Shown here piece by piece: positions 44,601 through 53,186 of a stretch of 64,000 bases of DNA (its first letter is position 1; every line of letters begins with the position of its first letter). The position numbers and the translations under genes were made by a program. The stretch spans positions 1-64,000 of the forward strand of contig DASPMY010000013.1 of NCBI GenBank assembly GCA_035626815.1. Reading direction: 5' to 3'. Origin of the DNA: Croceibacterium_A sp035626815. GTDB lineage: Bacteria; Pseudomonadota; Alphaproteobacteria; Sphingomonadales; Sphingomonadaceae. Under the pieces are notes generated by a model, which was not told the origin of the DNA, did no database searches, and saw only the letters and a program-made list of their open reading frames with translations.

Positions 44601-47600
44601 CTGTATTCGCTGTCGTCGCCCGGCGTCGCGTCGACGAACCAGTTGAAGCCGGCGGCGTTGGTGTCGACGACGATATGGCCGGCGGTGCTGGCGCCGAGGT
44701 AGAGCCCGCCGAGCTCGTTGACCGAGACGGTCACCGCGCGCATCGCCGCGAGATCCTCGGCGCTGGCGCCCGCCGCTTCCCAGCGGTCGATCGCCGCCTC
44801 GACGATCAGCGCCAGCTCGGCCTGGCTGAGCACGCCGTCGTCGACGACGACCGGCTGGTCGTCGCCGGTATCGGTGCCGGTATCGGGATCGGTGCCGGTA
44901 TCGGTCGTGCCGGTGCCGGTATCGGTATCGGTGTCCGGCTCATCGACGACGGGTTGGTCGGCGACCGGCTCCTCGACCACCGGGGCCGGAGGCGTCGCCA
45001 CCAGCAGCGGCTGCGAGGGCAGCGTCGGCGTCGACGGCGACGCCGGCGCGGGCTGGCCGAAGTCGACGCCGGCGCTGGCGGTCACGGTGGCGCTGCTGTT
45101 GGCCGCCGACACGGCCGCGCTGCTCGCCTGCTGCACGTTCAAGTCTGCCGGCGTGGTGCCCGATGCCCCTTCGGTCAGCGTGATGGTGCCGCCGACGGTG
45201 AGGATGTTACCGCTGATGCTGGCGTTGACCGTCGCGCCCGGTTGCCCGCCCGACGTGCCGGTCGCGACGGCCAGCTCGAGCCGCGTGCCGTTGGTGTCGG
45301 TGACGTCGTTGCCGGTCATGGTGACGTTCATCAGGCCGGAACCTGCGGCACGCGCGCGAATCACCTCGAGCGAAGCATTGGCGTCGACCACGTTGTTCGC
45401 GATGAGGGCATCGATCGACGCGCCGAACGCGTTGGTGACGAAGATCGCTTCGGCCGTGCCGTTGCCGGTGGACCACAGGTTCCCGACCTGGCCGATGTCG
45501 TTGTTCTGGATGGTGACGTCGACGTTGCCGACCGTTCCCGCGCTGCTGGCGTTGGTCGAATTGACGCTGATGGCGAACTTTGTGGTCGAGCCCAGATTGT
45601 CGATCGAATTGTTGTCGATCATCAGCTCGGTGTGGCCGCCGTCGACGGTCGCGGTGATGCCGCGCGCGCCGTTGATGTCGTCGAGGTCGTTGTTGCGGAT
45701 GGTCATGTCGACTTGCGCGGTGAGCCCGCTGGTCATGCCGATCGCGCCGAGGTTGGTCACCGGGCGCATGATGTCGGTAAACACGTTCTGGTCGACATCG
45801 ACGAAGAACGTCGCCCCGCCGAACGCATCCACCTGCACGCCGCCGTTGCCGAGCACCGCCGCGTTGGTGAAATCGTTGTCCCACACGCGGACGTTGACCG
45901 TGCCGGTCGAGCCGGTGATGCTCTGCACCTCGACGCCGTCGCCGAAGATGTCGGTAAACACCGAGTCCTCGACGCGCAGGTTCATGTTCGAGGTGCCCCA
46001 CGCCTCCATGAACACACCGTCGTTGGAATCGTTGGTGCCGTTGAAGACGCTGTCGTCGATCACGAGGGTGGTGTTGGTGTTGGAGTTGACCAGCCGCACG
46101 CCGTCCGCGGTGTCGGTGGCGTCGAGGCCGAAGTTCAGCACCGACAGGCGCGTGAAGCTGTTCACGCCGCCGAGGTTCCCCGCGGTGGCGATGCCATCGC
46201 CGCCGGCGTTGATGCCGTCGCCGCCGACGTTCTGGATCAGCAGGTCGGTCAGCGAGACGTTCGAGGTGTTGCTGAGGACGATGCCGTCGCCGCTGGTGCC
46301 CTGGATCGTGCCGCCGGAATTCGCGCTGCCGGTGCCGGTGATGCTCAGGCCCGCGGTGGTGCCGGTGTTGCTGAGGATGATGGCGTTGACGCCGCCGTTC
46401 TGGTTGATGCTCTCGAACACCAGCCCGCCGGCGCCGATGGTGGTGTTCTGCACGTCGAGCGCGGTGCCGGTGGTGGTGCTGATCCGGTTGGCGGTGGGGC
46501 CCGCCGGGTCGGTGATGACCAGCGTGCTGCCGATGTTGCCCGCGGCGGTGATCGCGTCGTTACCCGCGGTCGACAGGTTGATGCCGCCGTCGAAGCGCAC
46601 CGTGCCGCCGGTGTTGCCGCCGAGGTGAATGCTGCCTTGCGTGGTGTTGATGCCGCCGTCGCCGTCGAACTTGTCGGTGACGAGGCCGTTGAAGTCGATC
46701 GTCCCGCCGGTGCGGCTGGTGATGTTGACCAGCTGGCCGGTGTCGTCGTCGATGACGCCGTTGAAGGTGATGTTGCCGCCGCCGCCGCTGACGGTGAAGG
46801 CGGTGCCGCTGGTGCCCAGCAGCGAGGTGTTGCTGCCGAAGGTGAACGCGCCGTCCGAGCCGGTGTCGATGTCGATGCCGGCGTCGCCGCCTTGGAGCGC
46901 GGCCGTGCCGTTGAAGTTGTAGGTCCCGTCGGCGTTGCTGAACTGCAGGCCGCTGCCGTTGTTAGCGTTGATGACGCCCGTCTGGAAGGTGATCGTGCCG
47001 CCCGAATGGTTGGTCACGTCGACCGCGGCCGCGTTGTTCGCCTGGGTGATGTTGCCGCTGTAGGTGACGTTGGCGTTGCTGTTATCGACCCGCAGGCCGA
47101 TCCCGGTCGGGCTGGTGATCGCGGTTCCCGAAGCGAAGTTGAAGGTGCCGTCAGAGCCGCTGATGATGTCGATCCCGGCATTGCCGCCGGTCAGCGTGGT
47201 GGTGCCGTTGAAGTTGTAGGTGCCGTCGGCGCCGTCGAGCTGGATGCCGGTCCCGTTGGTCGCGTTAAGCGTCCCGGTAAAGGTCACCGTGCCGGTCGAA
47301 TGGCCCTGGATGTAGACCATGTCGATGTTGTTCGCCTGCGTGATGTTGCCGGCGTAGGTGACGTTGGCGGTGCCGCCGGTGATCGCGAAAGCCCCCAGCG
47401 ACGTGCCGGTCAGCGAACCGGTGCCGAGATCGAGCGTCCCGGAAACCGAGGTGAGGTTGACGTTGTTGGTGTTGCTCGAGGACGAGCTCGTCGAGACGAA
47501 CCCGGTGCTGCCTGCCGCGATGCTGCCGGTGTGCAAGTTGAGCGCCTGGCCGCTCGTGTTGAGGGTGACGTTATCGACGGTGAGCGCGCCGAAGCTGGTG

Positions 47601-48568
47601 CCGGTGATGCCGCCCTCTGTGGCGTCGATGGTGCTGACGATGTTGAGGCCGGCGATCTCGTTGTTGCCGGTGCCTCCGCCCGCCAGCGTCACCGCGAATC
47701 CGTTGGTAGTGTTGGTGATCGTCGAGCGCGTGCCGTCGTCGGCCAGGTGGTAGCCGCCGACGTCGAGGTCGGCGCCCTGGCCGATCAGGTGCTCGCCGGT
47801 TTCGAGGACCACCTGGCCGCTGACGTCGCCCTGGACGTAGATGTAGTCGTTGGCGCCATCGACATTGGCCGCGCTGAACGCGGACATCGTGGCGTACGGA
47901 TTGGCCGAGGTGCCGGTTCCGGTGGCATCGCTGCCGTTGACGCTGTCGACGTACCACACCTGGTCGGTGATGGTGATCGTGACCGTGCCGGTGCTGGTGG
48001 TGTCGTCGGCATTGCCGGCCACGCCGTCGATGCCCGCGTCGCGGATGGTGTAGGTGAAGGTATCGTCGACGGTGTCGCCCGCGGCGCTGACGTAGTTGAA
48101 CGAGCCGTCGGTGAACACGTTGAACGTGCCCCCGTCGCGGCTGATGCCATTGGTCACGACATCGCACGTGAACCCGGTCACGTCGTCGCCGGCCAGCGCG
48201 CCCGGGCCGATCGTCGTCGAGCCGACGTCGTTGGTCAGCAGGTTGCCGAGCGAGGTCACCACCGACGACGGGCCGGAGCCGATGTTGCCGCCGGCCCCGA
48301 CCGCGGTTTCGCCCGCCTGGCCGACCCGCAGGACGGTGTTGCCGACGGCGGTGAACGAGTCGTTCATCGCGATCGGGGAGATGTTCATCAGCCCGGTCTC
48401 GGTCGAGCCGCCGAGCAGGTCGTTGAACACGACCGAGGTCGCGTCCTCGGTGCTGGTGTTGGTTATCGTGACGGTCGTCCGCAGGGTGTCGCCCGAGTCC
48501 GCGAAGCCGTCGAGGTCGACGTCGGTGTGGAGGTCGGTATCGCGATTCAACATGAAGCTAGCAGCCAT
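41651..48568 (-). CDS. giant RTX-type secreted protein with metalloprotease motif
   Basis: A 2305-residue protein, acidic and Gly/Thr/Asn/Asp-rich, without an N-terminal signal. N-terminus: DTDLHTDVDLDGFADSGDTL (possible calcium-binding, DUF11-like). Residues about 200-1170 form a right-handed beta-helix region with repeats such as NVTYAGNITQANN and DGTYNFNGTTTLTGG. A Thr/Asp/Gly linker follows (about 1208-1240). A zinc-protease site IMHELGHQVGLSDQYG (His1349, His1353, Asp1359) comes next, then an SdrD-like domain (about 1470-1550), VCBS/cadherin-like repeats, and terminal RTX nonapeptides (GGAGADAITGGALADTLYGA, about 2170-2210). This is the profile of a type I secreted adhesin/protease; a T1SS lies 3 kb away. 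Confidence 0.85.
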   Translation of the reverse strand: MAASFMLNRDTDLHTDVDLDGFADSGDTLRTTVTITNTSTEDATSVVFNDLLGGSTETGLMNISPIAMNDSFTAVGNTVLRVGQAGETAVGAGGNIGSGPSSVVTSLGNLLTNDVGSTTIGPGALAGDDVTGFTCDVVTNGISRDGGTFNVFTDGSFNYVSAAGDTVDDTFTYTIRDAGIDGVAGNADDTTSTGTVTITITDQVWYVDSVNGSDATGTGTSANPYATMSAFSAANVDGANDYIYVQGDVSGQVVLETGEHLIGQGADLDVGGYHLADDGTRSTITNTTNGFAVTLAGGGTGNNEIAGLNIVSTIDATEGGITGTSFGALTVDNVTLNTSGQALNLHTGSIAAGSTGFVSTSSSSSNTNNVNLTSVSGTLDLGTGSLTGTSLGAFAITGGTANVTYAGNITQANNIDMVYIQGHSTGTVTFTGTLNATNGTGIQLDGADGTYNFNGTTTLTGGNAGIDIISGSDGTFNFASGTAITSPTGIGLRVDNSNANVTYSGNITQANNAAAVDVTNHSGGTITFQTGVINANNGSGLQFSNADGTYNFNGTAALQGGDAGIDIDTGSDGAFTFGSNTSLLGTSGTAFTVSGGGGNITFNGVIDDDTGQLVNITSRTGGTIDFNGLVTDKFDGDGGINTTQGSIHLGGNTGGTVRFDGGINLSTAGNDAITAAGNIGSTLVITDPAGPTANRISTTTGTALDVQNTTIGAGGLVFESINQNGGVNAIILSNTGTTAGLSITGTGSANSGGTIQGTSGDGIVLSNTSNVSLTDLLIQNVGGDGINAGGDGIATAGNLGGVNSFTRLSVLNFGLDATDTADGVRLVNSNTNTTLVIDDSVFNGTNDSNDGVFMEAWGTSNMNLRVEDSVFTDIFGDGVEVQSITGSTGTVNVRVWDNDFTNAAVLGNGGVQVDAFGGATFFVDVDQNVFTDIMRPVTNLGAIGMTSGLTAQVDMTIRNNDLDDINGARGITATVDGGHTELMIDNNSIDNLGSTTKFAISVNSTNASSAGTVGNVDVTIQNNDIGQVGNLWSTGNGTAEAIFVTNAFGASIDALIANNVVDANASLEVIRARAAGSGLMNVTMTGNDVTDTNGTRLELAVATGTSGGQPGATVNASISGNILTVGGTITLTEGASGTTPADLNVQQASSAAVSAANSSATVTASAGVDFGQPAPASPSTPTLPSQPLLVATPPAPVVEEPVADQPVVDEPDTDTDTGTGTTDTGTDPDTGTDTGDDQPVVVDDGVLSQAELALIVEAAIDRWEAAGASAEDLAAMRAVTVSVNELGGLYLGASTAGHIVVDTNAAGFNWFVDATPGDDSEYSGTGSVLTAPKDTQAGVRIDLLTTIMHELGHQVGLSDQYGATDRDELMYGTINPGERRLPGSDDLDGASGAPVSGTAFALTAVNLGTIPAGRTVTVQFDSTVLGYTNQLIPAYDNYSTLSGANFPATDSNHETLSVSSGVALDSLTLSNQVFLDVDNDGAYGAGDSGIDDVDLTLFADTNGNNAYDDGTDVQLATATTAGGGLYSFTGLAPGNYIVRVDASNFTAGGELVSRATATGGNDPDDNADNDDNGVAATGGIVVSQAISLAFDDETVDDGTGQMDINDTLDFGFVELNDAPVLVVGGTLNINEDDTNVVLSTTGSAMSVSDAEATGDISYTLFVTSGILTLDTTVVGGVQASDIQPGSANNSQFISILATQTEINTTLAATNALRYTPNADFNGSDTLEVYVNDLGQTGVDPDPTSVLDPAVGPTSEEDYATQTINIAAVDDAPVAQPDAVATDEDDVLTGLAGALFADNGSGIDDDVDGDTLVISHVNGVAGDVGNPVMLTSGALLTVNADGSYTYDPNGEFDTLTDNTSGAVNTSTVGDTFQYTLTGGNTVTVTVTVNGVAGPGDWLEGDSGDNTIIGTAQGDLFILSQGGDDTASGLGGDDGFYMGGALGPLDDLDGGGGTNDQLGLQGNYGTFGIGATPYTFSAGNLAGIEALVLLSGQDTRFGDPGTNSYDYHLATIDDNVGAGERLVVDFNRLRLGEDVIFDGSLESDGYFLTFGGNGVDAITGGQQDDGFYFGVGRFGASDTVDGQGGTNDQLGLQGDYTIAFGATQLAGIEMIVLLSAANTTYGGGADSFAYDLKMDDGNVAATETLRVSANTLAAAGETLTFDGALELDGHFVVYGGAGADAITGGALADTLYGAGGADDLTGGGGDDSFAYVSAAHSTAADTDQILDFATGDEIDLSAIDADTVTGGSQAFGWIGSNAFSGAAGELRAFDAGGGVWQVEGDVDGGGTADLVILVTTDHPLTATDFAL

Positions 48569-48714
48569 TGGTGACCCCCATGATCCGGCATTCGATCCGC
48601 CGCGCGAGCGGGGATCTCAAAGATGCTGTGTTCGCACAATATGGGGCAGCCCGCCAGACCCTTAGGTGTCCGTGGCTGCCTTGTTTTCCGCTTTGCCGCA
48701 GCGAAGCGGGAAGC

Positions 48715-49227
48715 CTAGTTCCGCGCCGGGAACGCCCCCTGCAATGCGATGCAGATGTTGAGCGTGAGATAGGGCATCATGTTGTTGTGCGGCAGGCTGC
48801 CGCCGGCGATGCCGAGCGCTTGCGGCGCCGCCTGCTGGATAGCGCCGGGCGCGGCGTAGATCGCGTTGCCGGTGCCGAGCGCCAGCGCCGTCGGGTCCAG
48901 GTTATCGGCCGGCCTGACCGACTGGCTGAAGCTGTGGCTGTGGACCGGGATCTCAGACTGGAGCAAGGTGACGAACTCCGCCCCGCTTTGCTCGCCGAGG
49001 AAGCGTTGGCTCAGCCCCTGCCCCTGCCCCTGATGGACCGGGACGCTGCCCTGCAAGTCAGGCAGCGCGAACGTCGACTTGCCGTCGCCGCCGTAGAACG
49101 TGCCGAGCAGCGAGAACAGCGCCGTGTTCTGCGAGATCGGCATCAATTGCCCGTTGCACTGCGCCCACCCGGTCGGGGCGAAGTTGAATCCGAAGATGCG
49201 GATCTCGGCGACGAAAGGTGCGGTCAT
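48715..49227 (-). CDS. tail-collar domain (MdpB-like) protein 3
   Basis: A 170-residue protein of the phage tail collar family (PF07484, microcystin-dependent MdpB type). The N-terminus FVAEIRIFGFNFAPTGWAQC NGQ (APxGWxxCNGQ), then ISQNTALFSLLGTFYGGDGK and FALPDLQGSVPVHQGQGQGL are the family pattern. It is one of three tandem paralogs. The ATG at 49227 follows AGGAGC. The giant RTX gene starts 146 bases downstream on the same strand. Standalone collar proteins of this kind are bacterial, not prophage-bound, and may be surface or secreted adhesins. Confidence 0.88.
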   Translation of the reverse strand: MTAPFVAEIRIFGFNFAPTGWAQCNGQLMPISQNTALFSLLGTFYGGDGKSTFALPDLQGSVPVHQGQGQGLSQRFLGEQSGAEFVTLLQSEIPVHSHSFSQSVRPADNLDPTALALGTGNAIYAAPGAIQQAAPQALGIAGGSLPHNNMMPYLTLNICIALQGAFPARN

Positions 49228-49236
49228 GGAAAGCTC

Positions 49237-49737
49237 CTAGTTCGGCGACGGGAACAGGCCGAAGAGCGAGATGATGAAGCTGATCACGAGGAAGGGCTGC
49301 ATGTTCTCGTGCGGCTGGCTGCCGCCGACCGGAGAGATGCTCTGCGGGGACAGCAGCTCGGGCGTGAACTCGGATGCGTAGGCTTCGGCCGGCGCGCGCC
49401 CGAGCACGCCGCCGGTGGCGCCCTTGACTGAGGCGGGGTCCGACGAGGCCACCGGAGCGTGGCTGTGGATCGGGATCTGCTGGGTGCTCAGGGTCACGCT
49501 CTCGGCCCCGCCCGCCTCGCCGACGATGTGGCCGTTCCCCGAATGCATCGCGACCCGGCTCTGCAGGTTGGGCAGGTTGAACGTTTCTTCCCCGTCGCCG
49601 CCGTAAGTCGTGCCGATGACCTGGAACAGCGCGTCGTTCTCGCTGATCGGTATCGCCTGCCCGTCGCAGAACGCCCAGCCCGCCGGGGCGAAGCTGCCCG
49701 CGAACATTCGGATCTCACCAATGTACGGTGTCGTCAC
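49237..49737 (-). CDS. tail-collar domain (MdpB-like) protein 2
   Basis: A 166-residue paralog of its neighbours: YIGEIRMFAGSFAPAGWAFC, then DGQAIPISENDALFQVIGTT, YGGDGEETFNLPNLQSRVAM and IPIHSHAP (histidine pair seen in collar trimers). The start is GTG at 49737 with AAGGAG upstream. It begins 10 bases after the first collar gene and ends 9 bases before the third, so the three form one operon. Confidence 0.88.
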   Translation of the reverse strand: MTTPYIGEIRMFAGSFAPAGWAFCDGQAIPISENDALFQVIGTTYGGDGEETFNLPNLQSRVAMHSGNGHIVGEAGGAESVTLSTQQIPIHSHAPVASSDPASVKGATGGVLGRAPAEAYASEFTPELLSPQSISPVGGSQPHENMQPFLVISFIISLFGLFPSPN

Positions 49738-49747
49738 GATGCGCTCC

Positions 49748-50251
49748 TTAATTTCGCGAGGGGAAGGCGCCGATGAGGCAGATGATGTAGTTGAGCACCA
49801 GGTAGGGCTGGTTGTTGAGGTGCGGCTGGCTGCCGCCGACGGTGCCGACGGTGCCAGGATCCATCGCGGTCAGCGAGGTCGGCGGCCGGTATAGATCGAG
49901 CGCGGCGGTGGCGAGCACGACGCCGGAAGAGGGCGTATCGTCGGTGGCGTTCGCCGTCGTGACGTTCAGGAAATGGGTGTGCGCGGGCATCTCGCTCTGC
50001 GTCACCGTGTGCGCTTCCTCGCCGCCGGCCTGCCCCTGGATGAAGCCGGAGCCCACATGGATCGGCACGCGACCGCGCAAGTCGGGCAGCGCGAAGTTGG
50101 TCTGGCCGTTGCCGCCGTACATCGTGCCGAGCAGCGAGAACAGCGGCTGGTTCTGGTTGATCGGCAGCAGCTGGCCGTTGCACAGTGCCCAGTTTCTCGG
50201 GGCGAAGCTGTAGGGAACGATCTTCAGTTCACCAAGAAACGGCGTGCCCAT
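49748..50251 (-). CDS. tail-collar domain (MdpB-like) protein 1
   Basis: A 167-residue first paralog of the array: FLGELKIVPYSFAPRNWALC, NGQLLPINQNQPLFSLLGTM, YGGNGQTNFALPDLRGRVPI and MPAHTHFLNV. ATG at 50251 is preceded by GGGGGAGGG. It is divergent from the DUF6916-like gene, with 165 bases between that should hold both promoters. The three paralogs differ enough that they may build a heterotrimer, which is inference. Confidence 0.88.
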   Translation of the reverse strand: MGTPFLGELKIVPYSFAPRNWALCNGQLLPINQNQPLFSLLGTMYGGNGQTNFALPDLRGRVPIHVGSGFIQGQAGGEEAHTVTQSEMPAHTHFLNVTTANATDDTPSSGVVLATAALDLYRPPTSLTAMDPGTVGTVGGSQPHLNNQPYLVLNYIICLIGAFPSRN

Positions 50252-50416
50252 CTTGCCCTCCCCCTTGCCAGTGCCTTGCCTATGCCAAAGATCCGGCGAG
50301 GGCCAGCCTTTTTCGTGCTGGGCGGCGACACAAAAATAAACTGGCGACGAGCCGCGCGATGCGCATTATGGTGGCCGTCCGCGGGCGAGTTCCGCGCCGA
50401 ATGAGGGGGTAGAGCG

Positions 50417-50851
50417 ATGGTTGGCATCCTGGGCCTGTTTTCACGCCGCAACATGCTTCTCGGGCTGGGCGGCGCCGCCGCCGCCGGCGCGGTCACCGCG
50501 CAACCTTCTGGCGGGGCGAGCTATTTCGCCCGGCTGCTGCGCCCTTCCGCCGGCCGCGCCAACGGCTCGCTCAAGAACGGCAGCTACGCGGACTGGTCGG
50601 CCCAGGTCGGCTCGAGCTTCACCGCGCATACCGGCCACGTGCTCAAGCTGGCCGACGTGCAGGCCTTTCCCAAGCGCGGCGCGCGGCCGGCCGGCGGGCG
50701 CGAGCAGGCGTTCGTCGCCCGGTTCGACGTCGTCCGCGGCGCTTCGCTGCCCGAGGCGATCTATCGAGTCGCGCACCCGCGCGGCGGCACTTTCGAGCTG
50801 CTCCTGAGCAATGCCGACAAGCCGCTGAAGATGCTGGCGGTCCTCAACTGA
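50417..50851 (+). CDS. exported DUF6916-like protein
   Basis: A 144-residue protein. The N-terminus SRRNMLLGLGGAAAAGAVTA has twin arginines followed by a hydrophobic stretch, compatible with a Tat or Sec signal. The mature part WSAQVGSSFTAHTGHVLKLA, then FVARFDVVRGASLPEAIYRV and GGTFELLLSN matches the layout of the DUF6916 protein encoded at 51359-51640. Such proteins recur next to collar proteins in proteobacteria. Function is unknown; association with the secreted collar/RTX proteins is inferred from location. Confidence 0.65.
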   Translation: MVGILGLFSRRNMLLGLGGAAAAGAVTAQPSGGASYFARLLRPSAGRANGSLKNGSYADWSAQVGSSFTAHTGHVLKLADVQAFPKRGARPAGGREQAFVARFDVVRGASLPEAIYRVAHPRGGTFELLLSNADKPLKMLAVLN

Positions 50852-50867
50852 GCTTCCCCGCAGGGGC

Positions 50868-51362
50868 ATGCCGCCGCCGCTCCGCGCCGCCGCCGAATTC
50901 GGAATCGCCTATCGGCCGATGACCGACGCCGACCTGCCGTTCGCGGCGGAGCTCTACGCCTCGACCCGCCGCGAGGAAGTCGCCGCGACGGGCTGGCCGG
51001 CGGAGATGCAGGAGGCCTTCCTCGCCCAGCAGCACGAAGCGCAGCACAGCCACTACACGATCCACTTTGCCGACGCCGAGTGGCTGATCGTCGAGCGGTC
51101 CGGCGAAGCGGTCGGCCGGCTCTATCTGCGCGACGAGCCCGGGCAGTTGCACATCGTCGACATCTCGCTCCTGCCCGGCAGCCGCGGACAGGGGATCGGC
51201 GGCGCGATCCTGCGCGACGTGCTCGACCAGGCGCGCGCGAGCGGCAAGGACGTCGCCATCCACGTCGAGAAGTTCAATCCGGCGCGGCGCCTCTACGCTC
51301 GGCTGGGCTTCGAGATCGCCGAGGAATCCGGCGTCTACGACCTGATGCGCGCGCGGCCCTAG
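50868..51362 (+). CDS. GNAT-family N-acetyltransferase
   Basis: A 164-residue acetyltransferase. Motif A, LLPGSRGQGIGGAILRDVLD (Q/RxxGxG/A), binds acetyl-CoA; motif B is KFNPARRLYARLGFEIAEES. The acceptor substrate is unknown. It starts 17 bases after the DUF6916-like gene and converges with the second DUF6916 gene (stops overlap by 4 bases). Its constant neighbours suggest a role in modifying a component of the secreted system, but this is inference. Confidence 0.85.
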   Translation: MPPPLRAAAEFGIAYRPMTDADLPFAAELYASTRREEVAATGWPAEMQEAFLAQQHEAQHSHYTIHFADAEWLIVERSGEAVGRLYLRDEPGQLHIVDISLLPGSRGQGIGGAILRDVLDQARASGKDVAIHVEKFNPARRLYARLGFEIAEESGVYDLMRARP

Positions 51363-51640
51363 AAGAAGATCGCCTCGTACTGCGTGCCGGCGGCGTCCTG
51401 GCCGACCGGCACGATGAAGATGTCGTAGCTCTGCTCGCGGTGGCGCAGCGAATAGGTCGCCTGCTTGAGGATCGGGTCGACCGGGCCACGGAAGACCAGG
51501 CGGAAAGCGCCGCCTGCGCGCGGCGAGGGCGGCAGCTCGCCAACCGTCTCGAGCACCAGCTCGATCTCGACGTCACCGGAGGCGGTGCGGAAGACCGTGC
51601 CTTCCCGGCCGGCGAAATCGTCCTTCGTCAGTGGCTGCAT
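51359..51640 (-). CDS. DUF6916-type protein
   Basis: A 93-residue protein starting at the ATG at 51640 (MQPLTKDDFAGREGTVFRTA), with GGGAG upstream; a TTG at 51655 would add five residues. The pattern LVFRGPVDPILKQATYSLRH and DIFIVPVGQDAAGTQYEAIF is that of the DUF6916 family, small beta-rich cytoplasmic proteins often adjacent to tail-collar genes. No catalytic motif. Confidence 0.75.
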   Translation of the reverse strand: MQPLTKDDFAGREGTVFRTASGDVEIELVLETVGELPPSPRAGGAFRLVFRGPVDPILKQATYSLRHREQSYDIFIVPVGQDAAGTQYEAIFF

Positions 51641-51788
51641 GATGGCTCCCGGCAATGCGTTCTGGCGGATGAGCGCGCGACCCTAGTGGCGCGGGCGCAG
51701 CCTGACAACTCGCGGGCGCGAAGGCGAAATCGCTTTGCCGGTCGGCGGCGCGCGGGTAAGCCGCTCGCGGGATTCGGATTGGGTCGGG

Positions 51789-53186
51789 GTGATTTCGCGA
51801 GCGGTTCTACTGACGGCATGTTGCTTGCTCCCGGCTGCCTCGGCGGCCTGGGGGCAGGACGCGTTGCCGGCGCCGGCCGAACGGCCGATGGACATCGACC
51901 TGTCGCGCGATCCGATCCTCGCCCTCGGCCGCGAGGAGGGCGATTTCGAGACCTTCCGCCAGCTCATCGCCGATGCCGTCGCCCGCCACCCGGCGCGCTC
52001 CGAGGCGCTGGCGCTGGAGGACGAGGCCGACGCCCTCGTCGACCAGGCGCGCGAGGCGCGCATGCCCTCGCTCGACGCCACGGTCACCTCCTACCGCGTG
52101 CTCTCGCGCGAGTTCTCGAACGATCCCGAGAACATCGTCGAGCGCTCGCGCCCCGAGCAGCGAACCGACGCGTTGGTCCAGCTCAATCAGACGATCTTCG
52201 ATTTCGGCGCCAGCGCGAGCCGCGTGTCGGCCGCCGGGGCGCGGCTGCGGGCCGCATCGGCCGATCTCGAAGGCACCGCCGACCGCGTCGCGCTCAACGC
52301 CATCGCCGCGTGGCAGGACGTGTTCGGCTACCGCGCGCTCGTCCTGCTCACCGAGAGCTTCCTCGCCAGCGAGATGGACCTGCGCGCGTCGGTCGAGGAA
52401 CGCATCCGCCAGGGCGTATCGGCCGAGGGCGACCTCGCCCGCGCCGACAGCTACATCGCCCAGACCGAGACCCGGCTGGCGCGCTTCCGCCGCCTGCAGG
52501 CCAACGCCGAGGCGCGCTTCGCCACGCTGACCGGAGCCCCGCCGCCGCCGGGGCTGAGCCGCGCCCCGGCCCCCGGCGGCGCGCTGGCCAGCGAGGAAGG
52601 CGCCATCGCCGCCTCGCAGACCACTCCGTCGGTCCGCAGCGCCGAGGCGAGCGCACAAGCGGCCCGGCAGGAAGCCTCGGCCGCCCGTTCCGACCAGCTT
52701 CCGCAACTGAGCGGCGGGTTCGACGCGGGCCGCTACGGCGTGTTCGAGAACGAGCGCGACTACGACATCCGCGGCCGGCTGACGCTGCGCATGCGGCTGT
52801 TCGGCGCGCGCGATCCGTGGCCGACGCAATACGCGGCGCGGGCGCGGGCGGCCGGCGCGCGCGCCGACCGGGTGCGCGAGGAAGCCGCCCGCGACGCCGA
52901 GATCGCCTGGGCCGATGTGCAGGCGCTGCAGCAGCAGCTGGCGGCGCTGGAGAGCGCCTATGCCGCCAGCCGCCGCTCGCGCGACGTCATCCTGCAGCGG
53001 TTCCAGGCGGCGCGCGGCACGCTGTTCGACGTGGTCCAGGCGGAAGAAGCATACTTTGAGAGCGCCACGTCCTATGTCGAGGCGCTGATCGAGCTCGACA
53101 CCGCGCGCTATGTCCTGCTGTCGCGTACCGGCCAGCTGCTCGACCGGCTGGAGATCGACGACTACGCCCGGGAGTGGCAGGGATGA
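51789..53186 (+). CDS. TolC-family outer-membrane channel of a type I secretion system
   Basis: A 465-residue protein from the GTG at 51789, which begins the signal sequence (ISRAVLLTACCLLPAASAAW); upstream in-frame starts lengthen it by 18 unlikely residues. The two-fold repeated TolC helical layout is visible (RHPARSEALALEDEADALVD, LVQLNQTIFDFGASASRVSA, NAIAAWQDVFGYR, and RFQAARGTLFDVVQAEEAYF near the end). It should form the outer-membrane tunnel. The ABC transporter start overlaps its stop (ATGA), so the T1SS is one operon. Confidence 0.88.
   Translation: MISRAVLLTACCLLPAASAAWGQDALPAPAERPMDIDLSRDPILALGREEGDFETFRQLIADAVARHPARSEALALEDEADALVDQAREARMPSLDATVTSYRVLSREFSNDPENIVERSRPEQRTDALVQLNQTIFDFGASASRVSAAGARLRAASADLEGTADRVALNAIAAWQDVFGYRALVLLTESFLASEMDLRASVEERIRQGVSAEGDLARADSYIAQTETRLARFRRLQANAEARFATLTGAPPPPGLSRAPAPGGALASEEGAIAASQTTPSVRSAEASAQAARQEASAARSDQLPQLSGGFDAGRYGVFENERDYDIRGRLTLRMRLFGARDPWPTQYAARARAAGARADRVREEAARDAEIAWADVQALQQQLAALESAYAASRRSRDVILQRFQAARGTLFDVVQAEEAYFESATSYVEALIELDTARYVLLSRTGQLLDRLEIDDYAREWQG

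Noticed and set aside
41540..48574. A 2344-codon open frame on the plus strand
   Set aside because: It is antisense to the giant RTX gene. Its composition (Val, Asp, Arg, Gly) mirrors the Gly/Thr/Asp codons of the real gene, and it has no recognised domain.
48715..50251. Prophage remnant based on tail-collar genes
   Set aside because: No capsid, portal, terminase or other tail genes. These collar proteins are of the standalone bacterial MdpB type, and GC matches the chromosome.
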